The position numbers and the translations under genes are program-made. From Cunninghamia lanceolata (lineage: Eukaryota; Streptophyta; Pinopsida; Cupressales; Cupressaceae): 64,000 nt of DNA. Positions 53,122 through 64,000 of this stretch are shown piece by piece. Under the pieces are notes generated by a model, which saw only the letters and a list, made by a program, of their open reading frames with translations, made no database searches and was not told the origin of the DNA. The stretch is taken from assembly GCA_027924645.1 (NCBI GenBank), contig BSBN01000763.1, positions 3,224,001 to 3,288,000 of the forward strand, in the 5' to 3' direction. The number at the start of each line of letters is the position of its first letter. The first letter of the stretch is position 1.

Positions 53122-56100
53122 GGAAAATGGTAAAAAAGCATGCAGGATCTGTGTTTCAGACCCCACATGACTGTTACTCCTACTTTTCACGAGTATATCA
53201 GACAAAAGAATGTTTTTCATGTTGTTTGACTAATTGAGAATCATTTTTATATGAATCCACCACCTTTTTTATTTTTTCAATGTAGAAGAAGTGATTTTTC
53301 ATGTTTTTGGAGAAAACTTGATTATTTAAACTGAAAGTTTCATGTTTCATGTGTGATTTTGTTTCAAAGCTAATTACCATTGATATATAGATTGAATTTG
53401 ATGACATATGTTTTTTTTGGCATAAATTTTACTAATCCTATTCTAGAATTATATAGAATTCATAATCAAATGTGTGAAAAACAAGAATTTGAGGATTTTA
53501 AGCCATCTTTTGGAGAATTGGTCAACTATAATATCAAATTATAAGGTATGTTCAATTTAAATGTCTATTTTAATTCACATATATATGTTCTTATGTTCTT
53601 TATGTCTTTATGTCTTTATGTTTTTTATGTTCTTTATGGTCTCAGACATATATGTGTCTACGTATATCAGTTAGTTTAGTCAAAGAGACTCCAAATTCCT
53701 CATGTTTCCACCTTGTTTCGGCCCTTTATGCCTTCATTTCACCTATTTTCAGCTATACAAGAGAAAAACATTATCAAATACTTCATAAAATAATTTTAGT
53801 GAACAATTGTTTGTCATACTCATATTCAAGTGTATACATGGAGCCAAAATTGATTTTGGAAGACTCTTAATTTTTGCCCTAGGATGATATAGAAGGATTT
53901 ATTCCTTAATACATGCATAATTCAATTCATTTAATAGAACCATGCATGAAATGATAGTTTTCTTACAAAAATGGAGGAAATGAGCATCACAACCTATTTG
54001 ACAAATTGTTACAACTCACTTTGATACCACTCAATCCATAAAAAATATGATGGAGATTATATACAACATAACAAAATTTTAGAGAAGAGAGTTATATACA
54101 AATATGTACGGACATATAAGAATCATGACACATGATGATACAAAGGGAGTTACAAGGAGATAAAACACTAAAAAGGAGGTTTTCATGACTGTAGGACAGT
54201 CACAAGTCTATATAATAGTCCACTATCATAGTCATGACCATCATGAAGTTGTTTTTAATTTATGCATTACTTACGATGTCTTTGATCTTTTGTCATGAGT
54301 ATGTAGAAGGTTATCTTCAATGGTTTTAATGTTCTTTTGACTATCACAAAGTTTTTGGACTGGTTTAAGACTATTAGGATAGTCAATTTATGTTGATTAT
54401 AGTCCCCTTCGATGGCATTCATTTTACCATCCTTCAAAATCACCTCCATACAACTCATATATGTAAAAAATTAACCATACAATTAATGATTTGCAAACCT
54501 AAAATAGTGATTTAATACTCATATAAGAGTCCAAACAATATCCTTCAAGGGGCAAGACAGTCAAGAGTAGTCAAGGTGATGTTCTTAAGAGTTGATAGGG
54601 TCAAAGGGAGGCTTAGTATTAGAGATATACCTTTACATAGCACGATCTCTCAACACCTTATGGTCTCCACAAACTCTCGTAACAAAAAAGTTTCACAAAC
54701 TGGTGTTCTAGATTGGCTTCACAAACACTCATGATGACCCTTCAATGAATTAGGTCTCCAAGGTCTACAACTTGCACTCAAGGATTTAGACCTTCACATG
54801 GGCTTGATGAGGCATCTAACAAGATTAAGTTCACCAACCAAACATAACCAAACCTAATTTCCTTATATGGTTTCAAACCCAAAACTTAATCAATGTTTTG
54901 AACACCCATTATCAAGTTACATCACATATCTCAAACTCAACCTTAACTTCTTTAGACTGTGTGCCTCAAAAATGACCTTTTTTTACTGTCCTAAAAGGTC
55001 TAATTAGGCCTATATTACAAAGGAACTAGCCTTTAAACTTTCCACAGACCCCTAAACTTGTTGGGGCAACATTCTTCATGTTTCCAAACCCTTAGAAACC
55101 TAATTTGTTTTAGGAGAAACATTCACTTACATACCAAACCACAAAACCCTTAGTTTGGGCAAAATTGAGGAGGGTTTATTGAAAATAATGGTTCTTGACA
55201 CTTTCTCCTCAGACCACTACTTCATACACCTTAGAATACACTTGCACATGCTCACAAAACCATCAAACAAACATTTTCTTTTGATATTTTATCAAATACC
55301 CTCTTTGGTTCCTCTTTCCCACATGAAAACACTCTTTAAAACCCTAGGGCATCACACTAAAACCACACCAAATGATCTTCTCTACCTACCAAATCATGAG
55401 AACACTTAGATTACTCTTTGAAGAGTCATTCCACAAAGATACAAGTCATGATAGTAGGTGGAATGACTAAAACATTGTTTAAACTCCAACCAGAGCCCTC
55501 ACTGGCCTTATATAGGGAGTTTGAGAAATTTGGTTAAATCTCCTTCTAAACCTAATGAAAACCTCTCAAACTTGATTCAAAAGAAAGTTAACATAGACCC
55601 CTAACACATGAATCTAATCTCCAAAGTCTATTCAAACCATTCAGTATCAACTCACCCTCAATACCTAGTAGCCATCAAAACTTGAAAAATAGGCACAACG
55701 TCTTGGAGGCACCTCAAACCCACAAACCAAAGGAGATTTTGTCACGCCTTATCAAGTTATTCAACATGTGTGATTTGTACATACTGTTGTTTTAGAGATT
55801 ATATGAGAACTACGACTGGCCATGCACCAAATTAGGCCAAATAGGTCTAATTTACAAAGCAAGCAACCTTAGATCACACAATAATAGTCCAAAACCACCA
55901 AACAGTAGATTAGCATGTCATAAAACTCCTAAATCCATAGTCACTTAGACTAGTCATGCACATTTGGACTCCAAAGTGAGAAACCCTTGTTTTGCTCACA
56001 AATAGAGAGGGTTTCATGAAAATCTTGCTTCCACACCAACCCCAGTAAAACTATCACTTCACACACCATTCAAATGGTTTACCTATGCTTTAGGAACTCT

Positions 56101-56888
56101 TATTTGTCAAGGTTCAATCCAAATTCTCAAAGAACCCATACTATGCCACCTCTTGCAATGGAAAAAAAACATCAATAGGCCCTTAGGGCATCGCATAAAC
56201 AATAGCATAAACTATAGAATGACCTCAAATACATTGCAATGGTCTCTTGGACCTTATTGAAAGACAATAATAACATAAACTACTTAAAATCAACCTATTG
56301 ACCTCATGGACCCAAAATGCAAATTTGCCTCATGGAGGCTTGATTTTGTTGGGGTGTTACTGCACCATGTCTTCATTTGGAGACTTATTACATCATTTGT
56401 CAACCATTTTCCAACTGACCCAACCACATTTTTGGAGGATATGACTGTTGGATTTGTTTTAAAATGGACAAAACATGTAATTTGCATAAGCAATATTATG
56501 ACACTTGACAAAACTTAACTACTTGACCCCCCTAAAGGACTCTAAGACATACAAATGGTCTGTTATAGACCTTATTACATAAAAATAGGATTCCACACAT
56601 GGAAAGAAACATTTGAACTCAATTACATTGCATTTTCCATAATTGGCCTTAAGGGACTAGGTGCTCCTGCACCATTCATGACTGTATGTTCAAGTGTATA
56701 CTACATGACTTATATGTGTGTTTAAATGCATACTCCATGACTTATGTATGTTCAAGTTATCTTAATATGAGGTGTCGTATTCAGAAGTTTGTAAAACCTT
56801 GTTATTCATTCTAATTGTGCTATTCATTGTCATTATAAAATTTCTAATTATCATTGTCTTATTCTTCATGCTTGTAGAAATCATCATC
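53122..56888. other. Intergenic DNA, no gene recognised
   Basis: AT-rich throughout. A 15-bp word ggtgctcctgcacca at 56660-56674 equals the terminal 15 bp of the Gypsy D 5' LTR (19547-19561), and ggtgttactgcacca at about 56353 is a variant, so the segment may contain the end of a decayed related LTR. Bases 56690-56760 repeat a word like gtatac(t/c)acatgactta. No conserved protein wording was found on either strand. Confidence 0.45.
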
Positions 56889-59297
56889 ATGCCGAGGAAA
56901 TGAGCAAAGACTCTAACACCAGAAGAGCATGAAGTTGAGAATGAGAGGAACAGAGAAAGAATGAGGTGAATTCAGGAAAGTAGGAAATTGTCAACCATAC
57001 AAGAAGACATTCCACCATTGCTAATTCAAGAGGAACGTGACATGTCTAACAAAGCTAAGAGAGAAATGGAATTGGTGGAAAAAAGGGAACGAATGCAAAA
57101 CCTCCATGCAATGAGGAAAGTGAATCTCCAAGTTGGAGGCACTCCATCATTCACAAGTCAGGTTGAAGGAACACCATCATTAACTTCTTGAATTGGAGAC
57201 ACTCCATCTTTCATAGGTGAAGTAGAAGGCACATCTACATTTTCTTCTCAAGTTTGTGAGACACTATCATTCACACCTCAAGTTGAAGGTACATCATTTT
57301 CACCCTTTTGACCTCCAATCAAAGGTACGTCATCTATCCCATCTCAAGTAAATATTGAAGAAATTCCTAATGTTCAGTCTAATTTACCAAATAAAATACC
57401 TCCTAGAATTTTGCATGGGAGGCCTAAGTTTCTAATTGATATTGATGAGAATGTATTGGAGCCCATACAGGATAAAATTCCCATGCACACTTGCCAAAGA
57501 TATGCAAATAAGATATGGAAATTATTTTTTAAGAAATTAGATGAAATTGGAAGATGTCAACTCTTTGTTGAACTGATGAGAAATATGAAATTTAGGCCCA
57601 CTATGAAGATTCTTGGCCTAAGAACATCAAATGCATCAAGTGAAAAATTAATTGTCAAGAATCTAATGAGTGCGTATGAGAGTGTGGCTTCCACTTCACA
57701 CACCAAGGATAGTAATGTCACATGACGTGTCATTACATCGACAATTGTAAGCCAACAAACAAAAAAAGCTCACCTCATTAGAAAGACAAGTCAAGCATTA
57801 AAAATAAATAGAAAACTATAATGAGAGCCGTTGGAAGACATCAAAGAGTTGAGGATCCAAACACTAATGAATTGTGGGCATTCTCTACGAGACTAACATG
57901 GAAAGATAAAGTTGTTGTCAAAGCTTTGAGATCACAAATTGAAGACTTTTGGAAGAATTACACAAGGGTATCTTTGAATCAAAGGGATGTGGTAAGAAAG
58001 AGAATCAGTAGTCGAAACTGTGAACCACATCCAAAGAATTTTTTGGATATGACTCAAACACACTTTTTTGGTAAATTTCTAGAGAAGTATCCTCAAATTA
58101 AAATTTCTCAAAGATATTTTGAAATGCTAAAACCTTTCTTTGTCAAAATAAATCACACACGCACTACTTGTTGTTGTAGATTACATATTGAATTTTCTAA
58201 CCATTTTAATGTTTATTGGTCTATATGTTTAGATTTGCATACTAACAATGTTTTGCAGGATTGTAGCATATGTGCCTCACCAACTACCTCAAGAAATTTC
58301 ATATCAATGATTTTATGTGATAGAGAGTAAGGTCAAATATTCTATAGGAAGTTATTCTTGGATGGCACATGTCAGCATTGTGGTGACTTGCAACGTATGC
58401 CAATATATGAACATATGGAAAGAACACATGCGGTTGGAAACGAACTAGTAGAGTTTGGCAAGTATAAAATAGTGGCATACAATACAAGAGATGGTAAAGA
58501 AGCAAAGAGGTGTGAATATGTTATTTAGAAGATTCTAGTATATCATTTTATGCCTATATTTCATGGCAACATAGTGTATGAGTATGTAAGACATGCCCAT
58601 AGAGCTCGATGGTTGGACTTGCAATTCAAGTTATCCAAGGAAACATTTCTAGTTGGTAGCATTGTTTCAGTCGTCAACTTTGTAGATAACTATAGTCTAT
58701 AGCCACAGTGTGAGGTGCAATCCCAATATTATAACTCGATACAAGTTTCTATATTTGTGCACATCGCATTCATTCATGCAAATGATAGTACAGAGGATGA
58801 CAAAAAGATCATAAGGGAGTATCATTTTTATATAAGCGATGATCGTATGCATTCTACAGAGTTCGTGCAAGGTTGTTTTCAGGTGTTCTACAATGATCTG
58901 GTTAGAAGGGGCATATCATTCAGTCAACATATCATATAGTCAGATAACTGTACATCACAATTCAAGAACTCACAGAATTTCTATTGGCTAAGCATGAGGC
59001 ATAATATTATAGGTGTTCAGCATATGTGGAAAGGGGGAGCATGATGGTGTAGGAGCGTGTATCAAAAGAGCCATAACACGAGAAGAGTTAAAGTATAAAG
59101 GAAATGCAAAGTTGATAGATGCAAAATTAATCATTGAGTGGTGTAATGCTTCGATGGGTCTAGGTAGTGAAGGTAAGTCTTTAGTTCATAGATATTTTTG
59201 GTTGATAGATGATACTAAAATTGTACCATATGAGAACTGTTGTACATTGACAAGATCAAGTGAGCTACACTCTATCAGAAGCTCAATTGCAGGTTCT
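56889..59297 (+). pseudogene. Decayed gene with DDE-transposase-like domain
   Basis: The start ATG is at 56889 (MPRK then TGA). One frame runs to 57725 with four internal TGA codons: a basic/acidic coiled stretch (EEHEVENERNRERMR), tandem motifs of the form VEGTPSFTSQ (57130-57350), then GRPKFLIDIDENVLEPIQDK. A second frame covers 57821-58939: WAFSTRLTWKDKVVVKALRS, TRTTCCCRLHIEFSNHF, CQHCGDLQRMPIYEHMERTH, ARWLDLQFKLSKETFLVG, VVNFVDNYSL, EYHFYISDDRMHSTEFVQGC, and SDNCTSQFKNSQNFYWL. A third has GKGEHDGVGACIKR and LIIEWCNASMGLGSEG. The acidic residues in NFVDNY, SDNC and EHDG resemble the DDE triad of cut-and-paste transposases, but I cannot name the superfamily. Gypsy G cuts it off on the right. 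Confidence 0.65.
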
Positions 59298-60468
59298 GTG
59301 TATGAGGAAAATTGACTAAATTAAACTAATAAAACCAAAACCAATCACATAAAGTGAACCAATCTAAGTAAAAGCCAATATCATCAAATCACAGAAAAAT
59401 GAAAGCTCTTACCAAAATCTGTATTGTTCCCTTTGGAGAAGTGTAGATTGCTCAATGAAGTTGCAAAACCATGGCTGCAACAAGCAAGTGGTGTACTCAA
59501 GAGATCAATGTTAAGAGATCGTAAGGTTGCTCAATCGACATGTTTGTATGCTCCAAGCACTGTTAAGTATGCCTGAGAATACGATCGAACAGAGGGGTAT
59601 GAAGGAGATGAGGGGGGTTTATATAGATTTCAACAGAGATCGATCAACGGTCCAGATAATTCAAAAGAATCAACGGAGGAGATAAATCAAATAACCATGA
59701 TGAATGTGCACATGACATGTGTCAATCCATAAGGATATTTTTATTAAGATATGATGAAAACAAGATTGATTGAATAGATAACTCAACTTGTAATTTTGCC
59801 TTTTTGAGAGTTCTAAAATAAGACTGATTGTGCACATGAGTTAACAAGATATTTTAAGAGTTGGAAGATAACTGAAATTAAATAAATAAATTTATTTAAT
59901 TGACTGTCCATGATTGAGGAACAGAAGATTATAAATAAAATATTTGATTTTATTTATTTTTAGGGGAAAAAGTAAATTAAATAAATAAATTTATTTAATT
60001 GCTTGTGCAAGATTAGAGGAATATGAAGATTATAAATAAAATATTTGATTTTATTTATTTTTAGAGGATTGAGATAATTTAAATAAATTTTCATGATTTA
60101 TTTAAATTTAGAAGAACAATTGATTTAATTAAATAATGTAAATTATTTAATTGTAGATAAGATAGAATTTGTGATGAATTAATTAAATAATTAGATTTAT
60201 TTAATTAATGGAGACTTGAATTTTGAAAAAGGATAATGAGCCAATTAAATAATTGAAATTATTTAATTGTGGAAGAAAATAGAGGAATTTAATTAAATTA
60301 ATTAAATAAAGAATTTATTCAATTAATGTGGATTTTTAGAAGGTTTGGAAGAAATTGATGAAATTAATTAAATAATTAGATTATTTAATTAATGTTTGAA
60401 ATGCAGGTAATTCGACAGATGATGAAATGTAAGTGATTTGACAACACGGTCATTTTTGGGTGTCTACA
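59298..60468 (-). repeat. 3' LTR of Gypsy G
   Basis: The minus-strand start TGTAGACACCCAAAAATGACC follows a polypurine tract. The left edge is estimated (a TG near 59298) where the pseudogene wording ends. The upstream half is very AT-rich (atttaattaaataatt words) and the downstream half is normal in composition. Confidence 0.75.
59612..59625 (-). promoter_or_regulatory. Candidate TATA box in LTR of Gypsy G
   Basis: The minus strand reads CTATATAAACCCCCC, about 845 bp into the LTR, after the AT-rich part. Its position fits an LTR promoter with the R region starting some 30 bp downstream. No transcript evidence. Confidence 0.55.
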
Positions 60469-61946
60469 TTTTGCCCCTCTTTGATGCAATACAGTTTACA
60501 GCGTTGCGTCAAAGAAAATGATTGTTGAAGACATGATACAATTTTTGATGCCCCAATGTAGCTAGTTGCCCCAGCGTAGCTGGTGTAGGATGCCCCCTCA
60601 AGAGGAAAGATAGGGAAGTGACAGAAGAACTGTGTTGACGCTCGACTAGAAGATTTTGTTGGAGATAGACGAGGTTGGATAGATGATAGATAGAATAAAG
60701 GAGATAGGAGAGAACATGAGAGAAAGACGGTTGATCGATCTTTGCTTGAAAAACTATATAAGGCCATGGAAAAATGGATGGTGTATATGGATGAGCTTGT
60801 TGCAATGGTTTCACAAATGTTTATAAAGACCAATCCTTATTTTTGATATGGCACGTGGATAGTTCGCTACCAAGGTATAAAAGACCAAGGTGCCGTAATA
60901 TCCGAGTGCGTGGACGTTGACTCTACAAGCAAGCAGTTTGAACTTAGATCCCTTCGACATAATATAACCTTATCGTACATGTGAATGAGTCATAGTCTTA
61001 AACATAAAATAAACTTCCATACATGTAAATGCAAGAAGAATATTAATATGTACGATGCTAGGTCATAACACACACAAGATAAATATGCTGCTAAGAAAGA
61101 TGCTAAAGATCATTCCTCAAAAACGGCATACAAAAGCAATGACTATGCCCCCAATCCGTACTGCATCGCAACATACCAAGATTATAGATAAATCAAGGTA
61201 GCCTTGAATAGGTAATGGACAAAGGAGCAAAAGATAAACCATAAAGTAAATTGACTGACTTACAAAGTAAACATATAGCCCAAAATATTCTCTTGCCAAA
61301 GAGGTTGCTCAGGATAGATTGGATAGGAAAGATAACAGCCTTATCGTAGGAGCAATGTGTCCATTAAAGAGGGCTATCTACCTAAAAAGACAATGTCTTG
61401 CTGTAGGAAATGCCACATGTCACAGGAGACGCGTGTGTTGGTCTCAACAATGGAACACTTCGCAGAAGACAAGCCTGTTGATCTGGTGGTTAGGTTAAGT
61501 TGGATTTAGCTGATGTTGGCAATCAAAACAAAAGGACAATAGTTGACTCTGGAAGTAGGCCTCTTTGCTTTAGGTTTGTTAAAGACTTTTTGCTTTGAAA
61601 GGATGCACTAGCTTGCTGCTTGAGTTAGTCAAGTCGAGGCGAATGGATTTTGAAAAACAGAAGACTAGAAGGGCGACAGTGCTAATGGATTGGGGTGGGT
61701 GGAGAATGAAGGATCATGTGTGCCTGAGTACTGGATACATCCTTTGTATTCCAGACTACCTACATACCCTATATCCACGGGATCAAGGCACATTACGAGG
61801 AAAGATGAAAAATGATAATATGTAGTTCTGGATAGAGTGATGAGATGGGTCAAGGTGAAAGGAGGAGATCTTATGTACCTAAGTACTAGAAACTTCCTTC
61901 ATATTCCAGACTGCCTACATACCCATATCCATGGGATCAAGGTACC
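60469..61946 (-). other. Gypsy G 3' non-coding region
   Basis: A polypurine tract (complement of 60469-60485, aaagaggggcaaaa) abuts the LTR. The words gccccaatgtagctagttgcc and gttgccccagcgtagctgg repeat at about 60551-60590. No integrase motif was found on either strand. The right third is the 147-bp duplication. Confidence 0.65.
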
Positions 61947-61975
61947 TTAAGACTGAGATGAGATAATATGTAATT
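61681..61975. repeat. Two-copy repeat, period about 147 bp
   Basis: Both copies contain cctgagtactgg/cctaagtactag, tattccagact.cctacatacc, tatccacgggatcaaggcac/tatccatgggatcaaggtac, and end ataatatgtagttct/ataatatgtaattct. The second copy runs into the broken end of the extra RNase H. Confidence 0.8.
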
Positions 61976-62700
61976 CTATGATGTCCCATTGAACTGCTAT
62001 ATTGAGACCTATGAGGAGTGCTTCATACTCGGCTATGTTGTTGGTGCAAGGGAATGCAAGCCGATATGACTTTGGAATATAGTCATTTTGAGGTGTGATG
62101 AACAATATACCAGCCCTTGATCCGTGTTGTGTGTAGGAACCATCAAAGTACAACTTACACATTATTGAGTTGGAAAGAGTGAAGATATTTTCATCCGAAA
62201 AGTCTGCTACCATCGGGTGTGTATCTTGCATGGGTGCTTCTGCTAGTTGATCTGCTAGAGCTTGTCCTTTGATTGCTTTATGATCCATATATTCAATGTC
62301 AAACTCACTAAGGATCATGACCCATTTAGCTAGTCTGCCTGTAAGAGCTACTTTTGCTAGTAGATACTTCAAGGGATCAATTTTAGCTATAAGAATTGTG
62401 TTGGTTCAACATGTAATGCCACAACTTTTGGGAGGCGAACACTATTGCTAAACAAGGTCTTTCCATCGGTGAATAATTGAGTTAATATCCCACCAAGGTT
62501 CTACTGATATAGTAAATTGCATGCTCTTTCCCTGTTTCATCATGTTGTGCTAGCAAGGCCCCTAGGGCCGAAGTTGTAGTTGAGATGTATAATATCAAAG
62601 GTTTATCAGCAACTGGTGGAACCAAGACAGGAGGTGTGGCCAGATACTCTTTAAGCTGATCAAATGCTACTTGACACTTATAATCCCATCGGAATGAGAC
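61947..62700 (-). pseudogene. Gypsy G RNase H and truncated extra RNase H
   Basis: The first RNase H begins near 62690 (FDQLKEYLATPPVLVPP, LGALLAQHDETGKEHAIYYI, LAIVFASQKLWHYML) with stops after TLVGY and near 62400, then open 62372-61947: LTGRLAKWVMILSEFDIEY, QALADQLAEAP. The extra RNase H starts CKLYFDGSYTQHGSRAGILF (first D) and NNIAEYEALLIGLNIAV (E), and breaks after IIELHI, exactly where the GDS block with the next D should come. It therefore lacks half its catalytic set. The break coincides with the 147-bp duplication. Order here is RT, RNase H, extra RNase H. Confidence 0.85.
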
Positions 62701-62706
62701 ATCCTT

Positions 62707-63546
62707 TCAGAGCAAGTGTTGAAATGGTTGACATTTATCTGCTAACTGTGAGATGAAATGCCTGATGGATTGCAACCTTCCTTGAAGGCTCCTTAATGCT
62801 TTGAGGTTCTTTGGTGGAGGCATCTCCACTATAGCTTTTACTTTTGCGAGATCTACTTCAATGCCTCTACGAGATACAATGTATCCCAACAGCTTCCTTG
62901 ATGTTACACCAAAGACACACTTCTTTGGATTGAGGCGCACTTGATATTTCTCGAGCCTGTCAAAGATCTGCCCGAGAACTTGTATGTGATCTGCCCTAGA
63001 AGATTTAGCTAGTATGTCATCCACATAGTCCTCCATGATATGATGAAAGAGGTCATGGAATATCATTGTCATTGCTCTCTGATAGGTTGCCCCTGCGTTC
63101 TTTAGACCAAACGGCATGACACACCAACAATAGTTACCCCACGGGCAAGTAAAGGTTGTTTTATGCTGGTCTTCCTTTGCTATCCTTATCTGATTGTAGC
63201 CAGAGAATCCATCCATGAGGGAAAGCATCTCGTGACCTGCTGTCAAGTCTACTATAATGTCAATTTTTGATAGTGGGAAGTCGTCTTTGGGACATGCTTT
63301 GTTGAGATCTTTGAAATCATTACACATACAGATGTGCCCATTGGGTTTAGATACAGGTACAATGCTTGATACCCAGTCTGAATAGTCAATAGGTCGTATG
63401 AACTTTGCATCTAACAACTTCTGTATTTCTACTTTCACTAAGAGAGCTATTTGTGGGTGCATCTTCCTTAGCTTTTGCTTGACTGGTGTAACTTTTGGAT
63501 CAACAGTGAGATAGTGAACAACTAGCTTAGGGTCTAACCCTAGCAT
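62707..63546 (-). CDS. Gypsy G reverse transcriptase
   Basis: Open for 279 codons and apparently intact. Motifs: EIQKLLDAKFIRPIDYSDWV, VPVSKPNGHICMCNDFKDL, DIIVDLTAGHEMLSLMDGFS, GYNQIRIAKEDQHKTTFTCP, CVMPFGLKNAGATYQRAM, the active site MEDYVDDILAKSS, LNPKKCVFGVTSRKLLGYIV and LKALRSLQGRLQSIRHFISQ. The YVDD core is complete. It would copy the element RNA into DNA. A stop follows QPFQHLL at the RNase H border. The first Met is internal to the polyprotein. Confidence 0.92.
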   Translation of the reverse strand: MLGLDPKLVVHYLTVDPKVTPVKQKLRKMHPQIALLVKVEIQKLLDAKFIRPIDYSDWVSSIVPVSKPNGHICMCNDFKDLNKACPKDDFPLSKIDIIVDLTAGHEMLSLMDGFSGYNQIRIAKEDQHKTTFTCPWGNYCWCVMPFGLKNAGATYQRAMTMIFHDLFHHIMEDYVDDILAKSSRADHIQVLGQIFDRLEKYQVRLNPKKCVFGVTSRKLLGYIVSRRGIEVDLAKVKAIVEMPPPKNLKALRSLQGRLQSIRHFISQLADKCQPFQHLL

Positions 63547-64000
63547 ATCAGCATAGGTCCACGCAAAGTTGATGGTTCTCTGTAAGAAGAATGTGTTAAG
63601 ATTCCTATGCTCTATTTCTGATAATGATGCTGCTAGGAATGTGGTCTTTGGATTTTGTTCTGTGCCCAGGTTTATCTCTGTAAAATCTTCTACTAGGAGA
63701 GCTAACTTCTCTTAATACTTAGATGGTAGGGGAAGGTCAAATCCTCCATCCTCAGGTGCCACAGTTGGGTTTTCACCTTTGGATATGTCCTTTGTTTTTA
63801 CTATTTTGTGATCAGGAGGTGCCACAATGTGGTTTTCACCTAGAGATCTTTCTTTATTTTTACTTTTGTGACTAGAGGATTTGGCATTCTCACCAAAATA
63901 AGCCATTGGCTCTAGTTCCATTACAAAACTTGCTTTATGATTGCCAAGAGGGATACCTTCCCGAAGTCCCATTAACTCAGCTAGAGCTTTGTCATTCTGA
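63547..64000 (-). pseudogene. Gypsy G pre-RT linker
   Basis: Polyprotein between protease (outside the window) and RT. It has an 86-codon open part with two related blocks, GENHIVAPPDHKIVKTKD and GENPTVAPEDGGF, i.e. a short internal repeat. After a stop at 63712 the frame continues as EKLALLVEDFTEINLGTE, TTFLAASLSETEHRNL and TINFAWTYADM, the typical lead-in to Tat RT. The right end is cut by the window. Confidence 0.75.

Larger units (their letters stand above)
59298..64000 (-). mobile_element. Tat-like Gypsy G, 3' part, continues past window
   Basis: Minus strand: linker, RT, RNase H, extra RNase H (cut short), non-coding region, polypurine tract and LTR. The RT wording (CNDFKDLNKACPKDDFPL, GNYCWCVMPFGLKNAGATYQ) and the second RNase H behind the first place it in the Tat/Ogre branch. 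Integrase is not found between the extra RNase H and the LTR. The 5' half and 5' LTR lie beyond base 64000. It is inserted in, or deleted part of, the pseudogene at its left. Confidence 0.85.

Noticed and set aside
60450..60833. Minus-strand 127-codon Ser-rich frame next to the G LTR
   Set aside because: Runs through the polypurine tract and LTR border; no domain, likely chance opening.
1..64000. tRNA, rRNA or snRNA genes
   Set aside because: The only tRNA-like sequences seen are short primer-binding sites complementary to tRNA 3' ends; no cloverleaf or conserved RNA gene was found by eye.

Overview
The window looks like plant nuclear DNA and contains essentially no intact host gene. It is AT-rich and packed with decayed LTR retrotransposons of plant type: Copia with initiator-Met primer sites, a chromodomain Gypsy, and two Tat-like Gypsy elements with a second RNase H. 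It also holds one LINE with a plant-style RNase H, a long tract of TTTAGGG-like repeats (the plant telomere motif), a PPR gene fragment and a decayed multi-domain gene. The long LTRs, old nested insertions and heavy transition-type decay suggest a large, methylated genome. A conifer is my best guess, with low certainty below 'land plant'. No tRNA, rRNA, CRISPR or bacterial-type operon was seen.

Layout from left to right. 1-1153 is AT-rich DNA with a direct repeat and a foldback. 1169-3954 is a 5'-truncated LINE on the minus strand with a 15-bp target duplication. 3970-5705 is featureless. 5706-25889 is a three-level nest. Copia element C (plus strand) has its 5' LTR split (5706-6317 and 23617-24440) by Copia element B (minus strand, 6318-23616). 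B in turn is interrupted by a full-length chromodomain Gypsy, D (minus strand, 11491-19561, target duplication atttg). B also carries a tandem duplication of its reverse transcriptase/RNase H segment. 25890-27961 is featureless.

27962-48241 is a second nest. Copia element E (plus strand) is interrupted inside pol by Tat-like Gypsy F (minus strand, 32874-46767). F has 3.5-kb LTRs, each carrying a decayed reading frame of about 500 codons in the gag-pol sense, and an extra RNase H placed before the reverse transcriptase. 48242-49049 is unassigned. 49050-49254 is a PPR fragment.

49261-53030 is a 3.8-kb low-complexity block: a 43-bp pyrimidine minisatellite, GA microsatellite, degenerate TTTAGGG repeats and a 140-158-bp higher-order repeat. 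53122-56888 is intergenic. 56889-59297 is a decayed gene resembling a DDE-type transposase. 59298-64000 is the 3' part of another Tat-like Gypsy, G (minus strand). G has its extra RNase H after the reverse transcriptase, no visible integrase, and runs off the right edge.

The coding parts work together only as retroelement machinery: Gag packages RNA, protease cuts the polyprotein, RT/RNase H copies it, and integrase inserts it. Almost every copy is dead through stops and frameshifts. The most unusual items are the LTR-borne frame of F, the different positions of the second RNase H in F and G, the transposase-like pseudogene, and the extra frame downstream of RNase H in the LINE.
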